A stretch of 14,552 nt of DNA from Leptolyngbyaceae cyanobacterium M65_K2018_010 (GTDB taxonomy: Bacteria; Cyanobacteriota; Cyanobacteriia; Phormidesmidales; Phormidesmidaceae): NCBI GenBank assembly GCA_015295885.1, contig DVEE01000439.1, positions 1 to 14,552 on the forward strand. Reading direction: 5' to 3'. Position numbers and translations under genes: made by a program. Below are positions 7,105 to 13,743 of this stretch, in pieces. Every line of letters begins with the position of its first letter. Position 1 is the stretch's first letter. The notes beneath the pieces were generated by a model. It had not been told where the DNA came from. It ran no database searches and worked only from the letters and a program-made list of their open reading frames with translations.

Positions 7105-7508
7105 AAACTTAGGCTGGGGATGAACAACTGAGGATGCACAACCGGGCCAGGTTAGCTTACCCAGCTTAATCTCACTAATCTCAACGCTCTCAACCTTACC
7201 ATCGCTGGCCAGATGTGGCGCCAATTTTTTTGGGCTGGCTTCCTTAGGATTCACCCTAGACTTGCCCCCTTGGACCTGGGAGGGTGTCCTGTGCCACTCT
7301 CCCCAATGCCACCCTACAGAAGCCTAGGTTCAGGGATCCCTGAACCGCACGGCCAGCTGGCTGGCCAGGCCAGGTTAAAGACCGGTAACCCTCTCCAGCC
7401 GGCCTCAACCGCCGGCGCAGAACCCCTCCAAGGCGAGTACGGTTCTACCCACCCGGCGATTGGGGCGCTCTTGCTACCTTAGGTCTAGATGCTAACGAGG
7501 TATGCACT
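7105..7508. other. 0.4-kb divergent intergenic region
   Basis: This lies between the minus-strand spoIID-like gene and the plus-strand DUF760 gene and should hold both promoters, but I see no clear -35/-10 pair. It contains the palindromes at 7327-7366 and a further GC-rich hairpin around GCCGG...CCGGC (about 7398-7416). A GAGG at 7496-7499, placed 9 nt before the GTG, serves the DUF760 gene. No convincing ORF is present. Confidence 0.6.
7327..7366. repeat. Pair of adjacent strong palindromes
   Basis: Positions 7327-7346 form a perfect 20-bp palindrome centred on GGATCC. Five bases further on, 7351-7366 form a second inverted repeat with 7-bp arms (GGCCAGC and GCTGGCC) around TG. Perfect 20-bp symmetry fits a dimeric regulator's operator or a cruciform/REP-like element; neither arm pair is followed by a T-run, so a terminator is unlikely. 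Confidence 0.7.
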
Positions 7509-7856
7509 GTGAGCAATTCATCCGGTAAAACCCCTGAACTCTTCAACGGCTTTAGGCATCCTGAGCATGGCAACTCGCTGATGCAGTATGTCCATGCCAT
7601 GAGCCCTGAAACTATCGCCCAGTTGTCTAATCCGGCCTCTGCCGAAGTACAGCAGATGATGGAGTACAACATTATTGGCCTGTTAGGGGGACTGCCTGCC
7701 CAACACTTTGATGTAGAAATTACTACCAACCGCGAAAGCCTGGGCCGCCTCTTGGCCTCTGCTATGATGAGCGGGTACTTTTTGCGGGGAGCAGAGCAGC
7801 GCATGGCCATGGAGCACTCCCTGCTGTTTGCAGAATCTGCTGCGGATGCCGAGTGA
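7509..7856 (+). CDS. DUF760 family protein (cyanobacterial/plastid)
   Basis: A 115-aa soluble protein. The core LMQYVHAMSPETIAQLSNP (about 24-42), then VQQMMEYNIIGLLGGLP and the C-terminal TTNRESLGRLLASAMMSGYF (72-91) with GAEQRM are the pattern of DUF760 proteins, found in cyanobacteria and chloroplasts. The molecular function is unknown. The GTG at 7509 has GAGG 9 nt upstream. The nearby ATG at 7502 is in another frame that stops after a few codons. The stop TGA overlaps the GTG of mutY (GTGA), so the two are probably one operon with coupled translation. Confidence 0.85.
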   Translation: MSNSSGKTPELFNGFRHPEHGNSLMQYVHAMSPETIAQLSNPASAEVQQMMEYNIIGLLGGLPAQHFDVEITTNRESLGRLLASAMMSGYFLRGAEQRMAMEHSLLFAESAADAE

Positions 7857-9091
7857 CCCCTAGCAACCAGCCCATCCCAGTCGCCTCAGACTCTCGCTGT
7901 TTCTACGACGGATCGGGCCGCTCCTTTACCGATTCGCTAGGGAGTCTCCCCCATTCCCCCTCTTCAAATCTGGCCCAGGCTATCCCAGTCTGGCCAGATT
8001 TTTTAGTGCAACACCTAAGAGCCCAGCTTTTGCATTGGTACGGGCAGGCCGGCCGTTCCCTACCCTGGCGTAACCTTGATGACCCCTACGCCATTTGGGT
8101 TTCAGAAATCATGTTGCAGCAAACCCAGGTCAAAACGGTGCTGCCTTACTACCACCGCTGGCTGAGCCGGTTTCCTACGGTAGAAGCGCTGGCGGCGGCC
8201 GACTTGCAAGCCGTTCTCAAGGCATGGGAGGGCTTAGGGTACTATGCCCGGGCCCGCCACCTGCATCAGGCGGCCCAGCAGATTGTCATGTGCCACGGCG
8301 GCAAAGTGCCCCAGGATTTTGGGCAAATCATGGCCCTGCCTGGTATTGGCCGTACCACCGCAGGGGGCATTCTCAGTTCGGCCTTTAACCAACCCCACCC
8401 CATCTTAGATGGCAATGTCAAGCGGGTTTTGGCTCGCCTAGTTGCCCTGCCGGTGCCACCAGCCAAGGCCCTAGCTCAGCTGTGGCAGATTTCGGGCCGG
8501 TTGCTGGACCCTGACCACCCCCGTGACTTTAACCAGGCCTTGATGGATTTAGGCGCCACCCTCTGTACTCGCCGCCAACCGGACTGTGGCCGCTGTCCTT
8601 GGCAATCCTGCTGTCGAGCCTATAATCTGAATGTGCAGTCGGAGATTCCTATGACGGAAACCAAAGCCCCAACCCCCCACAAGCACATCGGCGTCGCTGT
8701 GATTTGGAACGATCAGGATCAAATTTTGATTGACCGCCGCCGAGCAGAGGGATTACTGGGGGGGCTGTGGGAGTTCCCTGGCGGCAAGATCGATCCCCAG
8801 GAAACAGTAGAAGACTGCATTCGCCGCGAAATTTTGGAGGAGTTGGGCATTCACATCGAGGTGGGGGAACCCCTCTGTACCGTTACCCACGCCTACTCCC
8901 ACTTTAAGGTCACCCTCAATGTGCACCATTGCACCCACCTGAGCGGGGAACCCCAGCCCATTGAGTGCGATGAGGTTCGCTGGGTGACCTTGGACACCAT
9001 CGAGGAATACCCATTTCCCAAGGCTAATATTCAGATTATTGAGGCACTGAGGGATTATTGGCGCGGGAAACGGTCATCCTTTCCCCGCTAA
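7853..9091 (+). CDS. mutY: A/G-specific adenine glycosylase MutY fused to a complete MutT-like Nudix domain
   Basis: A 412-aa protein that would remove A opposite 8-oxoguanine. The HhH-GPD glycosylase domain spans about 50-260: WVSEIMLQQTQV with catalytic E85, the hairpin LPGIGRTTAGG (162-172), catalytic D186 in ILDGNVKR, and the Fe-S ligands C238, C245, C248, C254 (C-X6-C-X2-C-X5-C). The C-terminal domain (about 277-402) has an unbroken Nudix box from G311 to I333 (G-x5-E-x7-REILEELGI), PFPKAN at 387-392 as in MutT, and a YSH at 348-350 that aligns with the FSH loop by which MutY senses 8-oxoG. Ordinary MutY C-terminal domains have a degenerate Nudix box, so this copy may also hydrolyse 8-oxo-dGTP. 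The N-terminus has about 48 extra low-complexity residues; a GTG at 8006 would remove them, but the GTGA overlap with the DUF760 gene supports 7853. Confidence 0.93.
   Translation: MTPSNQPIPVASDSRCFYDGSGRSFTDSLGSLPHSPSSNLAQAIPVWPDFLVQHLRAQLLHWYGQAGRSLPWRNLDDPYAIWVSEIMLQQTQVKTVLPYYHRWLSRFPTVEALAAADLQAVLKAWEGLGYYARARHLHQAAQQIVMCHGGKVPQDFGQIMALPGIGRTTAGGILSSAFNQPHPILDGNVKRVLARLVALPVPPAKALAQLWQISGRLLDPDHPRDFNQALMDLGATLCTRRQPDCGRCPWQSCCRAYNLNVQSEIPMTETKAPTPHKHIGVAVIWNDQDQILIDRRRAEGLLGGLWEFPGGKIDPQETVEDCIRREILEELGIHIEVGEPLCTVTHAYSHFKVTLNVHHCTHLSGEPQPIECDEVRWVTLDTIEEYPFPKANIQIIEALRDYWRGKRSSFPR
8599..8653 (+). promoter_or_regulatory. Possible internal promoter and start for a separate MutT-domain product
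   Basis: Inside mutY, TTGGCA (8599-8604, 5 of 6 to the -35 consensus) is followed after 16 nt by a perfect TATAAT (8621-8626). Downstream, GGAG (8641-8644) sits 6 nt before an in-frame ATG (8651-8653, Met267). Translation from there would give a 146-aa product consisting of the Nudix domain alone, about the size of E. coli MutT. The position at the domain boundary makes it plausible; chance occurrence cannot be excluded. Confidence 0.4.
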
Positions 9092-9096
9092 CCCCC

Positions 9097-9129
9097 GCCA
9101 TGGCCCCTGGGCTGCTCCCAGGGCATGGC
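9097..9129. terminator. Hairpin between convergent mutY and moeA
   Basis: Arms 9097-9111 and 9117-9129 pair over 13 bp with a 2-nt bulge (GC, 9103-9104) around a CTGCT loop; the inner 7 bp are CCCTGGG/CCCAGGG. It sits in the 69-nt gap between two convergent genes, so it may end both transcripts, but no T-run is present on either side. Confidence 0.5.
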
Positions 9130-9160
9130 CATGACACCGCCCCGATCGAATGGAGAGAAA

Positions 9161-10426
9161 CTATTCCGATAGGACTCGACCGATCAGCATAACTTGGACG
9201 GGCGCATCTACCGGAATCGTTTCTAGGCCCAGGGGTACCACCGCCAGGCCATTGGTTCCAGCTAAGTTCACCAGATTGCCAGAACTGTGGCTACCACCGG
9301 CGAGGTGAAACTCTAACGCCCCTTTAATCCCTTTGAGATAACCCCATAGGTAGGTCTCGCGATTGCCACTGCCCTTCAAGGGGTGGCGGGTGGTGGCGGT
9401 CACTAAGACTGGCGACCATCCCTCTTGCAAGCCCGAACGCTTGCGCAAAGCCGGCTCTACGAACCGCCAAAAACTCACCAAAGCGGATACCGGATTGCCC
9501 GGTAGGCCAAAGTAGAGAATGGAGTCGGTTGGGGGTTGGCCAGGGCGGGGCAAGGTTGCGACGGTCAGGGGTTTACCGGGTTTTACCGCCACCGAACGAA
9601 TATGCAGGGTCGCCCCCAAGTCCGCCAAAATTTGATCGACATAGTCAAAATCCCCTACGGAAACTCCGCCGGAGGATAGGACCAGGTCAGCCTGGGCCAG
9701 CGCAGCCTGCATGGCCTGGGCCAGAAGGTCGGGTTGGTCGGGGATGATGCCCAGGGGCACAGGTACTCCTCCTGCCTGTTGGACCAAAGCCGCCAGGGCG
9801 GGCTGGTTAGAGTCCACGATCTGGCCGGGTTGGAGCGGGGTCTCGGGGGAAACCAACTCATCCCCGGTCGAGAGAATTGCCACCCGGGGCTGGCGGAACA
9901 CCGCTACTTGGGTACACTGGGCAGCCGCCAGTACGGCCATTTCTGGCCCACCGAGGACAACCCCAGGGCCAATCAGGGAACTCCCGGCCCGATAAAAGCT
10001 TCCCTGGGTACGCACAAATTGGCGCGGTTGAGGTGGTTCTAGGATTTTAACCTGGTTGCCCTGGCGCTCGGTGACTTCCTGGATCACCACCGTGTCAGCC
10101 CCGGCCGGCATCATGGAGCCGGTGAAAATGCGAGCAGCCTGGCCAGGGTTGACGGAGAGGGTAGGCCATCGCCCGGCTGGAATAGTTTCTGAAACCGACA
10201 GGATAATCGGCTGTTCGGCTCTGGCGTCCTGCACGTCGGCGTGGCGGACTGCGTAGCCGTCCATGGCAGAGTTATCCCAGGGGGGCATATCGAGGTTGCT
10301 GACGATGGGGGTGGCTAGGACCCGACCGCTAGCCTCGGCTAAGGGAACTAGCTCTATCGCCGCTGGCCCCTGGGGCAGGCTGGTGAGGGCTAGGATCTGG
10401 GCTGCCGCCTCGGCCACCGGAACCAT
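9161..10426 (-). CDS. moeA: Molybdopterin molybdenumtransferase MoeA
   Basis: A 421-aa cytosolic enzyme that inserts molybdate into adenylylated molybdopterin, the last step of molybdenum cofactor synthesis (needed by nitrate reductase, for example). Family motifs in order: PPWDNSAMDGYAV (48-60), a domain around PAGRWP and FTGSMMPAGADTVV (101-114), STGDELV (186-192), SSGGVSVGDFDYV (251-263), KPGKP (282-286) and GLPGNPVS (307-314), then a C-terminal beta domain. Length is normal for the family. I chose ATG 10424-10426 because AGGG lies 5 nt upstream; GTG at 10430-10432 is possible but would leave no room for the ribosome site. The AGGG overlaps the stop codon of the small membrane-protein gene just upstream, so the two are likely co-transcribed and coupled. 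Confidence 0.95.
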   Translation of the reverse strand: MVPVAEAAAQILALTSLPQGPAAIELVPLAEASGRVLATPIVSNLDMPPWDNSAMDGYAVRHADVQDARAEQPIILSVSETIPAGRWPTLSVNPGQAARIFTGSMMPAGADTVVIQEVTERQGNQVKILEPPQPRQFVRTQGSFYRAGSSLIGPGVVLGGPEMAVLAAAQCTQVAVFRQPRVAILSTGDELVSPETPLQPGQIVDSNQPALAALVQQAGGVPVPLGIIPDQPDLLAQAMQAALAQADLVLSSGGVSVGDFDYVDQILADLGATLHIRSVAVKPGKPLTVATLPRPGQPPTDSILYFGLPGNPVSALVSFWRFVEPALRKRSGLQEGWSPVLVTATTRHPLKGSGNRETYLWGYLKGIKGALEFHLAGGSHSSGNLVNLAGTNGLAVVPLGLETIPVDAPVQVMLIGRVLSE

Positions 10427-10433
10427 GGGCACC

Positions 10434-10697
10434 CTAAAAGTTAGGCTTGGTTATGATACAGCTCAACCCCAGCGCCACCGACCCCCCCAGGGTAGCTGCC
10501 GCCGCTGCATCTACCCCGAGCCAGACCAGCCCCCCGTAGAGAGCCAGGCCCACAGTGGCCACTAAACCCAGCGGAGTGGTGAGGAAATCTAAAAATTCGA
10601 ACATTCCCTCTAGAAACTGCAAGAATTGGAGTAATCGGGCTAAAAGTGCCATGATAGCCACCAGAGGGAAGGAGACAGGACCAGCTTGGCAATCCAT
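10434..10697 (-). CDS. Small membrane protein of unknown function upstream of moeA
   Basis: An 87-aa hydrophobic protein that I do not recognise. After an N-terminal stretch with an amphipathic Leu/Phe-rich helix (about 16-40), two likely membrane segments follow: about 43-62 (LGLVATVGLALYGGLVWLGV) and about 64-82 (alanine/glycine-rich, ending LGLSCII). The start is uncertain: ATG 10695-10697 gives 87 aa without a clear Shine-Dalgarno; ATG 10650-10652 gives 72 aa with GGTGG 5 nt upstream. Evidence that it is a gene: its stop codon lies 7 nt before moeA and overlaps the moeA ribosome site, and its composition is coherent for a membrane protein. No link to molybdenum chemistry is visible in the sequence. 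Confidence 0.6.
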   Translation of the reverse strand: MDCQAGPVSFPLVAIMALLARLLQFLQFLEGMFEFLDFLTTPLGLVATVGLALYGGLVWLGVDAAAAATLGGSVALGLSCIITKPNF

Positions 10698-10786
10698 TGC
10701 TATGAATTAGGACTTATCACACTTTAGGGTGGCCGTTCAACTTGAACTGTTGTCAGAGTCACTGAACTCGGCCAAACTGGATGGCC

Positions 10787-11071
10787 TCAGCGGGCTTTTT
10801 GGCGGCGGTAGGCATCCATGTAAATGACGTTATCCAGCGGGAGCGGGGCCATGGCCACCTCAAAGGGTCTTAGCCTGGCCTCAATCCCAGGAGCTGGCTC
10901 AGACACCAAAAGCTGAGTAAACCGCACATTGAGCTGAGCCCCTGGGCCCCAATCCTGTTGACGTACCCAGCAGCGATCGCGATCGCAGCGGATCACCAAA
11001 AAGTCTGGTACATGGTCAGCTTGACCTTTCAAGCGTACCCGTGAGCCCGGCCGAATCGTTAAGGAAGCCAT
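10787..11071 (-). CDS. Conserved-looking 94-aa protein of unknown function
   Basis: A short soluble protein, probably beta-rich at its N-terminus: MASLTIRPGSRVRLKG, then a VIRCDRDRCWVRQQDWG stretch (about 26-42) with two cysteines spaced by six residues and repeated basic/Trp positions, and a C-terminal VIYMDAYRRQKAR. I recall similar unnamed proteins in cyanobacteria but know of no function. The pattern of charged and aromatic residues might suit RNA or protein binding; this is only inference. ATG 11069-11071 has no strong Shine-Dalgarno. It is divergent from the pepP-like gene, and 89 nt separate it from the small membrane-protein gene downstream. Two overlapping HIP1 sites (10973-10986) lie inside it. 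Confidence 0.7.
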   Translation of the reverse strand: MASLTIRPGSRVRLKGQADHVPDFLVIRCDRDRCWVRQQDWGPGAQLNVRFTQLLVSEPAPGIEARLRPFEVAMAPLPLDNVIYMDAYRRQKAR

Positions 11072-11256
11072 AGCGCTAAAACCGAAGAAGGCCCATCACA
11101 CTCAAGCTAAAAATAGTGCATCTGAACTGATTTTGCAAATGAAAGTTTTATATCAGTAATGCTATCTTAGGCTGCCCCTGAGCCGCTTCATGGCCGGGTT
11201 AACGCTAGGTTTAGACTTAGGTAGAAAACCTTAAATCAATCCCAGCCTGGAGGGGC

Positions 11257-11271
11257 ATGACTCAGTCATGA
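11257..11271 (+). other. Four-codon leader ORF overlapping pepP start
   Basis: ATG at 11257 follows GGAGGGG (11249-11255) and encodes MTQS before TGA at 11269-11271. That TGA overlaps the pepP-like ATG (11268-11270) as ATGA. The Shine-Dalgarno is too far (14 nt from GGAGG) to serve pepP directly, so translation may start at the mini-ORF and re-start at pepP. Confidence 0.4.
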
Positions 11272-12662
11272 TCAGTACCGAGAAGGACACTCAATCGCTA
11301 GAACTGCAGCTGGAGTCGCTAGCGCCATACCTGGCCCAGCGGCGCCAAAACCTGGCCCAGCGATTTAGCCCAGCCGCTCTGCTATGGTCAGGTCAGCCAG
11401 TGGCGCGCAACTTTCCAGCCAATACCTATCCCTTTCGGGCCAGCAGTCATTTCCTCTATTTTGCCGGGCTATCCTTGCCCCATGCGGCCATTCACCTGGA
11501 GGCAGGGCAATTGACCCTGTTTATGGATGATCCTGACCCCGGCGACGCCCTCTGGCATGGGCCCACCCCCAGCCGCGAAGCCATCGCTACGGCTATGGGT
11601 GCCCTCGCGGCCTACCCCCTAGCCGACCTGGAGCGTTATCGCCAAAATGCCGCGACCCTGCCGGGCCAGGCCAATTCTCCCCTGGGCTCGGACAACCCCT
11701 CTAGCCCAGCTTTGAACCAGGCCTTGGCCGAGGCCATTGTCGAGTTGCGCCTGTACCATGATGACGCCGCCCTGGGGGCCATTACCCAGGCTGCCGCGGT
11801 CTCGGTGCAGGCCCATCGGGCCGGTATGGCGGCCACTTCAACCGCCACCGCCGCCGCCCAGGTGCGGGCGGCTATGGAGCAGGTGATTTTAGCCCACAAT
11901 ATGACCTGTGCCTACAACAGCATTGTTACCCCCCACGGCGAAGTACTCCATCACCAGCAGTATCACCAGGCCTTGCATCCCGGCGACCTGCTGTTAGCGG
12001 ATGTGGGGGCAGAGACCGTCTCCGGCTGGGCCTCAGACATCACCCGCACCTGGCCGGTAACGGGGCATTTTTCACCCCCCCAGCGAGATATCTACGATAT
12101 TGTGCTGGCGGCCCACGATGCTTGCATTGCCGCCGCCAAACCCGGAGTTGAGTATCGAGATCTCCACCTGCTGGCCTGCCGGACCCTGGCTGAGGGGTTG
12201 GTGGAGGTGGGCCTGCTGAAGGGCCACCCTGAGGATCTGGTAGAGCGAGATGTGCATGGGCTATTTTTTCCCCATGGGTTGGGGCATTTACTCGGCCTGG
12301 ATGTACACGATATGGAAGACCTGGGGGATCTGGCGGGCTATGCCCCCGGCCGCCGCCGTAGCGATCGGTTTGGGCTTTGCTTCCTGCGTTTGGATCGCCC
12401 CCTAGCGGCCCAAATGGTCGTGACCATCGAACCCGGGTTTTACCAGGTGCCTGGGATTCTGACACCGGCCCGCCGCTCAGGCCAGTTCGATGATGCCGTC
12501 AATTGGGAACGCCTAGCCCAGTTTCAGACGGTTCGTGGCCTCCGCATCGAAGATGACGTACTGATTACGCCGACAGGCTGTGAGGTCTTAACCGCCGCTT
12601 TGCCCACCCAGGCCAATGCTATAGAAGCCTGGGTGCAATCCACCCCAGACTCAGCTTCCTAA
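11268..12662 (+). CDS. pepP: Xaa-Pro aminopeptidase (aminopeptidase P, M24B family)
   Basis: A 464-aa cytosolic metallopeptidase that removes N-terminal residues before proline. The N-terminal AMP_N domain (about 20-160) has YPFRASSHFLYFAGL (54-68). The C-terminal pita-bread domain carries the five dimetal ligands: D245 (ADVGAE), D257 (SDITRTWP), H340 (HGLGHLLGLDVHD), E388 (TIEPGFY) and E428 (RIEDD). The length is near that of E. coli PepP (about 440). A 36-residue segment (about 362-398) before the EPGFY motif is typical of the family. The start ATG 11268 overlaps the stop of a four-codon leader ORF. Upstream (11072-11256) is a 0.2-kb divergent region; a weak extended -10 (TGCTATCTT, 11160-11168) is the best promoter guess. 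The gene appears to stand alone, as the next gene has its own -10. Confidence 0.92.
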   Translation: MISTEKDTQSLELQLESLAPYLAQRRQNLAQRFSPAALLWSGQPVARNFPANTYPFRASSHFLYFAGLSLPHAAIHLEAGQLTLFMDDPDPGDALWHGPTPSREAIATAMGALAAYPLADLERYRQNAATLPGQANSPLGSDNPSSPALNQALAEAIVELRLYHDDAALGAITQAAAVSVQAHRAGMAATSTATAAAQVRAAMEQVILAHNMTCAYNSIVTPHGEVLHHQQYHQALHPGDLLLADVGAETVSGWASDITRTWPVTGHFSPPQRDIYDIVLAAHDACIAAAKPGVEYRDLHLLACRTLAEGLVEVGLLKGHPEDLVERDVHGLFFPHGLGHLLGLDVHDMEDLGDLAGYAPGRRRSDRFGLCFLRLDRPLAAQMVVTIEPGFYQVPGILTPARRSGQFDDAVNWERLAQFQTVRGLRIEDDVLITPTGCEVLTAALPTQANAIEAWVQSTPDSAS

Positions 12663-12731
12663 GGCAGGTTAACGGGGTTAATTAACAAAATCTTAGTTTT
12701 TGGGCCGGCCTTTTTCCCCCTAGCGGCCTGG

Positions 12732-12737
12732 TATGAT
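12732..12737 (+). promoter_or_regulatory. -10 element of the OmpR-type regulator gene
   Basis: TATGAT matches the -10 consensus in 5 of 6 positions and lies 29 nt before the start codon, which would give a short leader of roughly 23 nt. The -35 region (CCTTTT) is poor, so an activator or a -10-dependent promoter would be needed. Confidence 0.4.
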
Positions 12738-12766
12738 CTGCCTTGGTAGCTTTTTAACCATTTCTT

Positions 12767-13528
12767 ATGAGTTCTTTAGAACTTTCGCCGCAACCCCAAC
12801 CCAATTTGCGGGTTGGTCTGGGTCGGGTTTTGATTGTTGAAGATGAAGAACTGATTCGAGAAACGGTGGCCCTCGGTTTGGCAGAGGAAGGGTTTGATAT
12901 TTTGATTGCCGAGGATGGCCTCAAGGCTCTGGATATCTTGGGCGGTACCGTCGCTGCCAGTCGGGTCAGTCGACCGGATATTAGCCTGGTGGTGCTAGAT
13001 TTGATGCTCCCCGGTATGAATGGTCTGGATCTCTGTCGCCTGCTGCGACATCAGGGTATCGATGTACCGATTTTAATTTTGAGTGCTAAGGGTACCGAAA
13101 CCGACCGAGTGGTGGGGCTTGAAATTGGCGCCGACGATTATCTCACCAAACCCTTTGGCATGCGGGAACTGGTGGCTCGGTGTCGGGCCCTGCTGCGCCG
13201 TCAGCACCACCCAGTCCCGGTCGAAAAGGACAATGTTCTCAAGTTCGAAGACATTACCCTCTATCCCCAGGAATGTCGTGTGTTCTTAAAGGATGACGAA
13301 ATTAATCTATCTCCGAAGGAATTTCGCATTCTGGAGCTGTTTATGACCCAGCCCCGTCGAGTCTGGTCGCGGGATCAAATCATTGACCAGGTGTGGGGGC
13401 ACGACTTCATGGGCGACAATAAAACCGTCGATGTTCATATTCGCTGGATTCGGGAGAAACTTGAGGAAGATCCCAGCCATCCCACCTATCTAAAAACGGT
13501 GCGAGGGTTTGGCTACCGTCTGGGTTAG
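12767..13528 (+). CDS. OmpR/PhoB-family response regulator (SphR-like)
   Basis: A 253-aa DNA-binding response regulator. The receiver domain (about 19-140) has the acidic pair E25/D26, the phosphoacceptor D78 in VVLDLMLPGMNG, S106 and K128 in DYLTKPFG. The winged-helix domain (about 156-253) shows INLSPKEFRILELF (179-192) and the recognition region VDVHIRWIREKLEEDP (221-236), ending in TVRGFGYRLG. The GMRELVARCRALLRR linker and the overall layout resemble the phosphate-response regulator SphR, but OmpR-family paralogues are numerous and I cannot decide from sequence alone; it is clearly not RpaB. No sensor-kinase gene is adjacent, so it would be an orphan with respect to gene order. An 18-residue tail of low complexity precedes the receiver. 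A hairpin follows the stop codon. Confidence 0.9.
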   Translation: MSSLELSPQPQPNLRVGLGRVLIVEDEELIRETVALGLAEEGFDILIAEDGLKALDILGGTVAASRVSRPDISLVVLDLMLPGMNGLDLCRLLRHQGIDVPILILSAKGTETDRVVGLEIGADDYLTKPFGMRELVARCRALLRRQHHPVPVEKDNVLKFEDITLYPQECRVFLKDDEINLSPKEFRILELFMTQPRRVWSRDQIIDQVWGHDFMGDNKTVDVHIRWIREKLEEDPSHPTYLKTVRGFGYRLG

Positions 13529-13567
13529 GGATTGATTCGAATTAGCTCATACTTTGTTACAAAAATC

Positions 13568-13590
13568 GCGGAGTTTACTCCGCTCAAGTT
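13568..13590 (+). terminator. Hairpin after the OmpR-type regulator gene
   Basis: GCGGAGT (13568-13574) and ACTCCGC (13577-13583) form a perfect 7-bp arm pair around TT (the effective loop would be larger), followed by TCAAGTTTAATTT. It lies 40 nt after the stop codon. The T-run is broken, so the terminator is weak or only probable. Confidence 0.5.
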
Positions 13591-13743
13591 TAATTTCGGC
13601 AACAAATGATCCTGGCTCTGGGTGTTCTCCCTTAGGCTAGATGGAGATGAACCATTGAAAAGTTGACGGGTTTGCTTTCCGGAGCCCCATGGGATCGGAA
13701 CGGTGGATGGGGTATGGTTCATGGCTGAACTGGGTTAATCATC

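Noticed and set aside
7213..7482. 89-codon plus-strand ORF in the divergent intergenic region
   Set aside because: Pro/Leu/Gly-rich composition without domain character, runs through the palindromes, and has no ribosome site.
10973..10986. Two overlapping GCGATCGC sites as a special element
   Set aside because: They are HIP1 octamers, which are frequent in cyanobacterial genomes and occur throughout this window, mostly in coding sequence.
12040..12465. 141-codon minus-strand ORF opposite pepP
   Set aside because: Antisense shadow of the M24 catalytic domain; low-complexity Pro/Gly/Arg composition.
12703..12715. GGCCGGCC followed by TTTTT after pepP as a terminator
   Set aside because: An 8-bp palindrome without a loop cannot form a stable hairpin; only 2-3 bp would remain after a loop.
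13552..13569. GTTACAAA as an HLR1 site between the two response regulators
   Set aside because: Only one octamer matches; neither neighbour at 2-nt spacing resembles a second copy.
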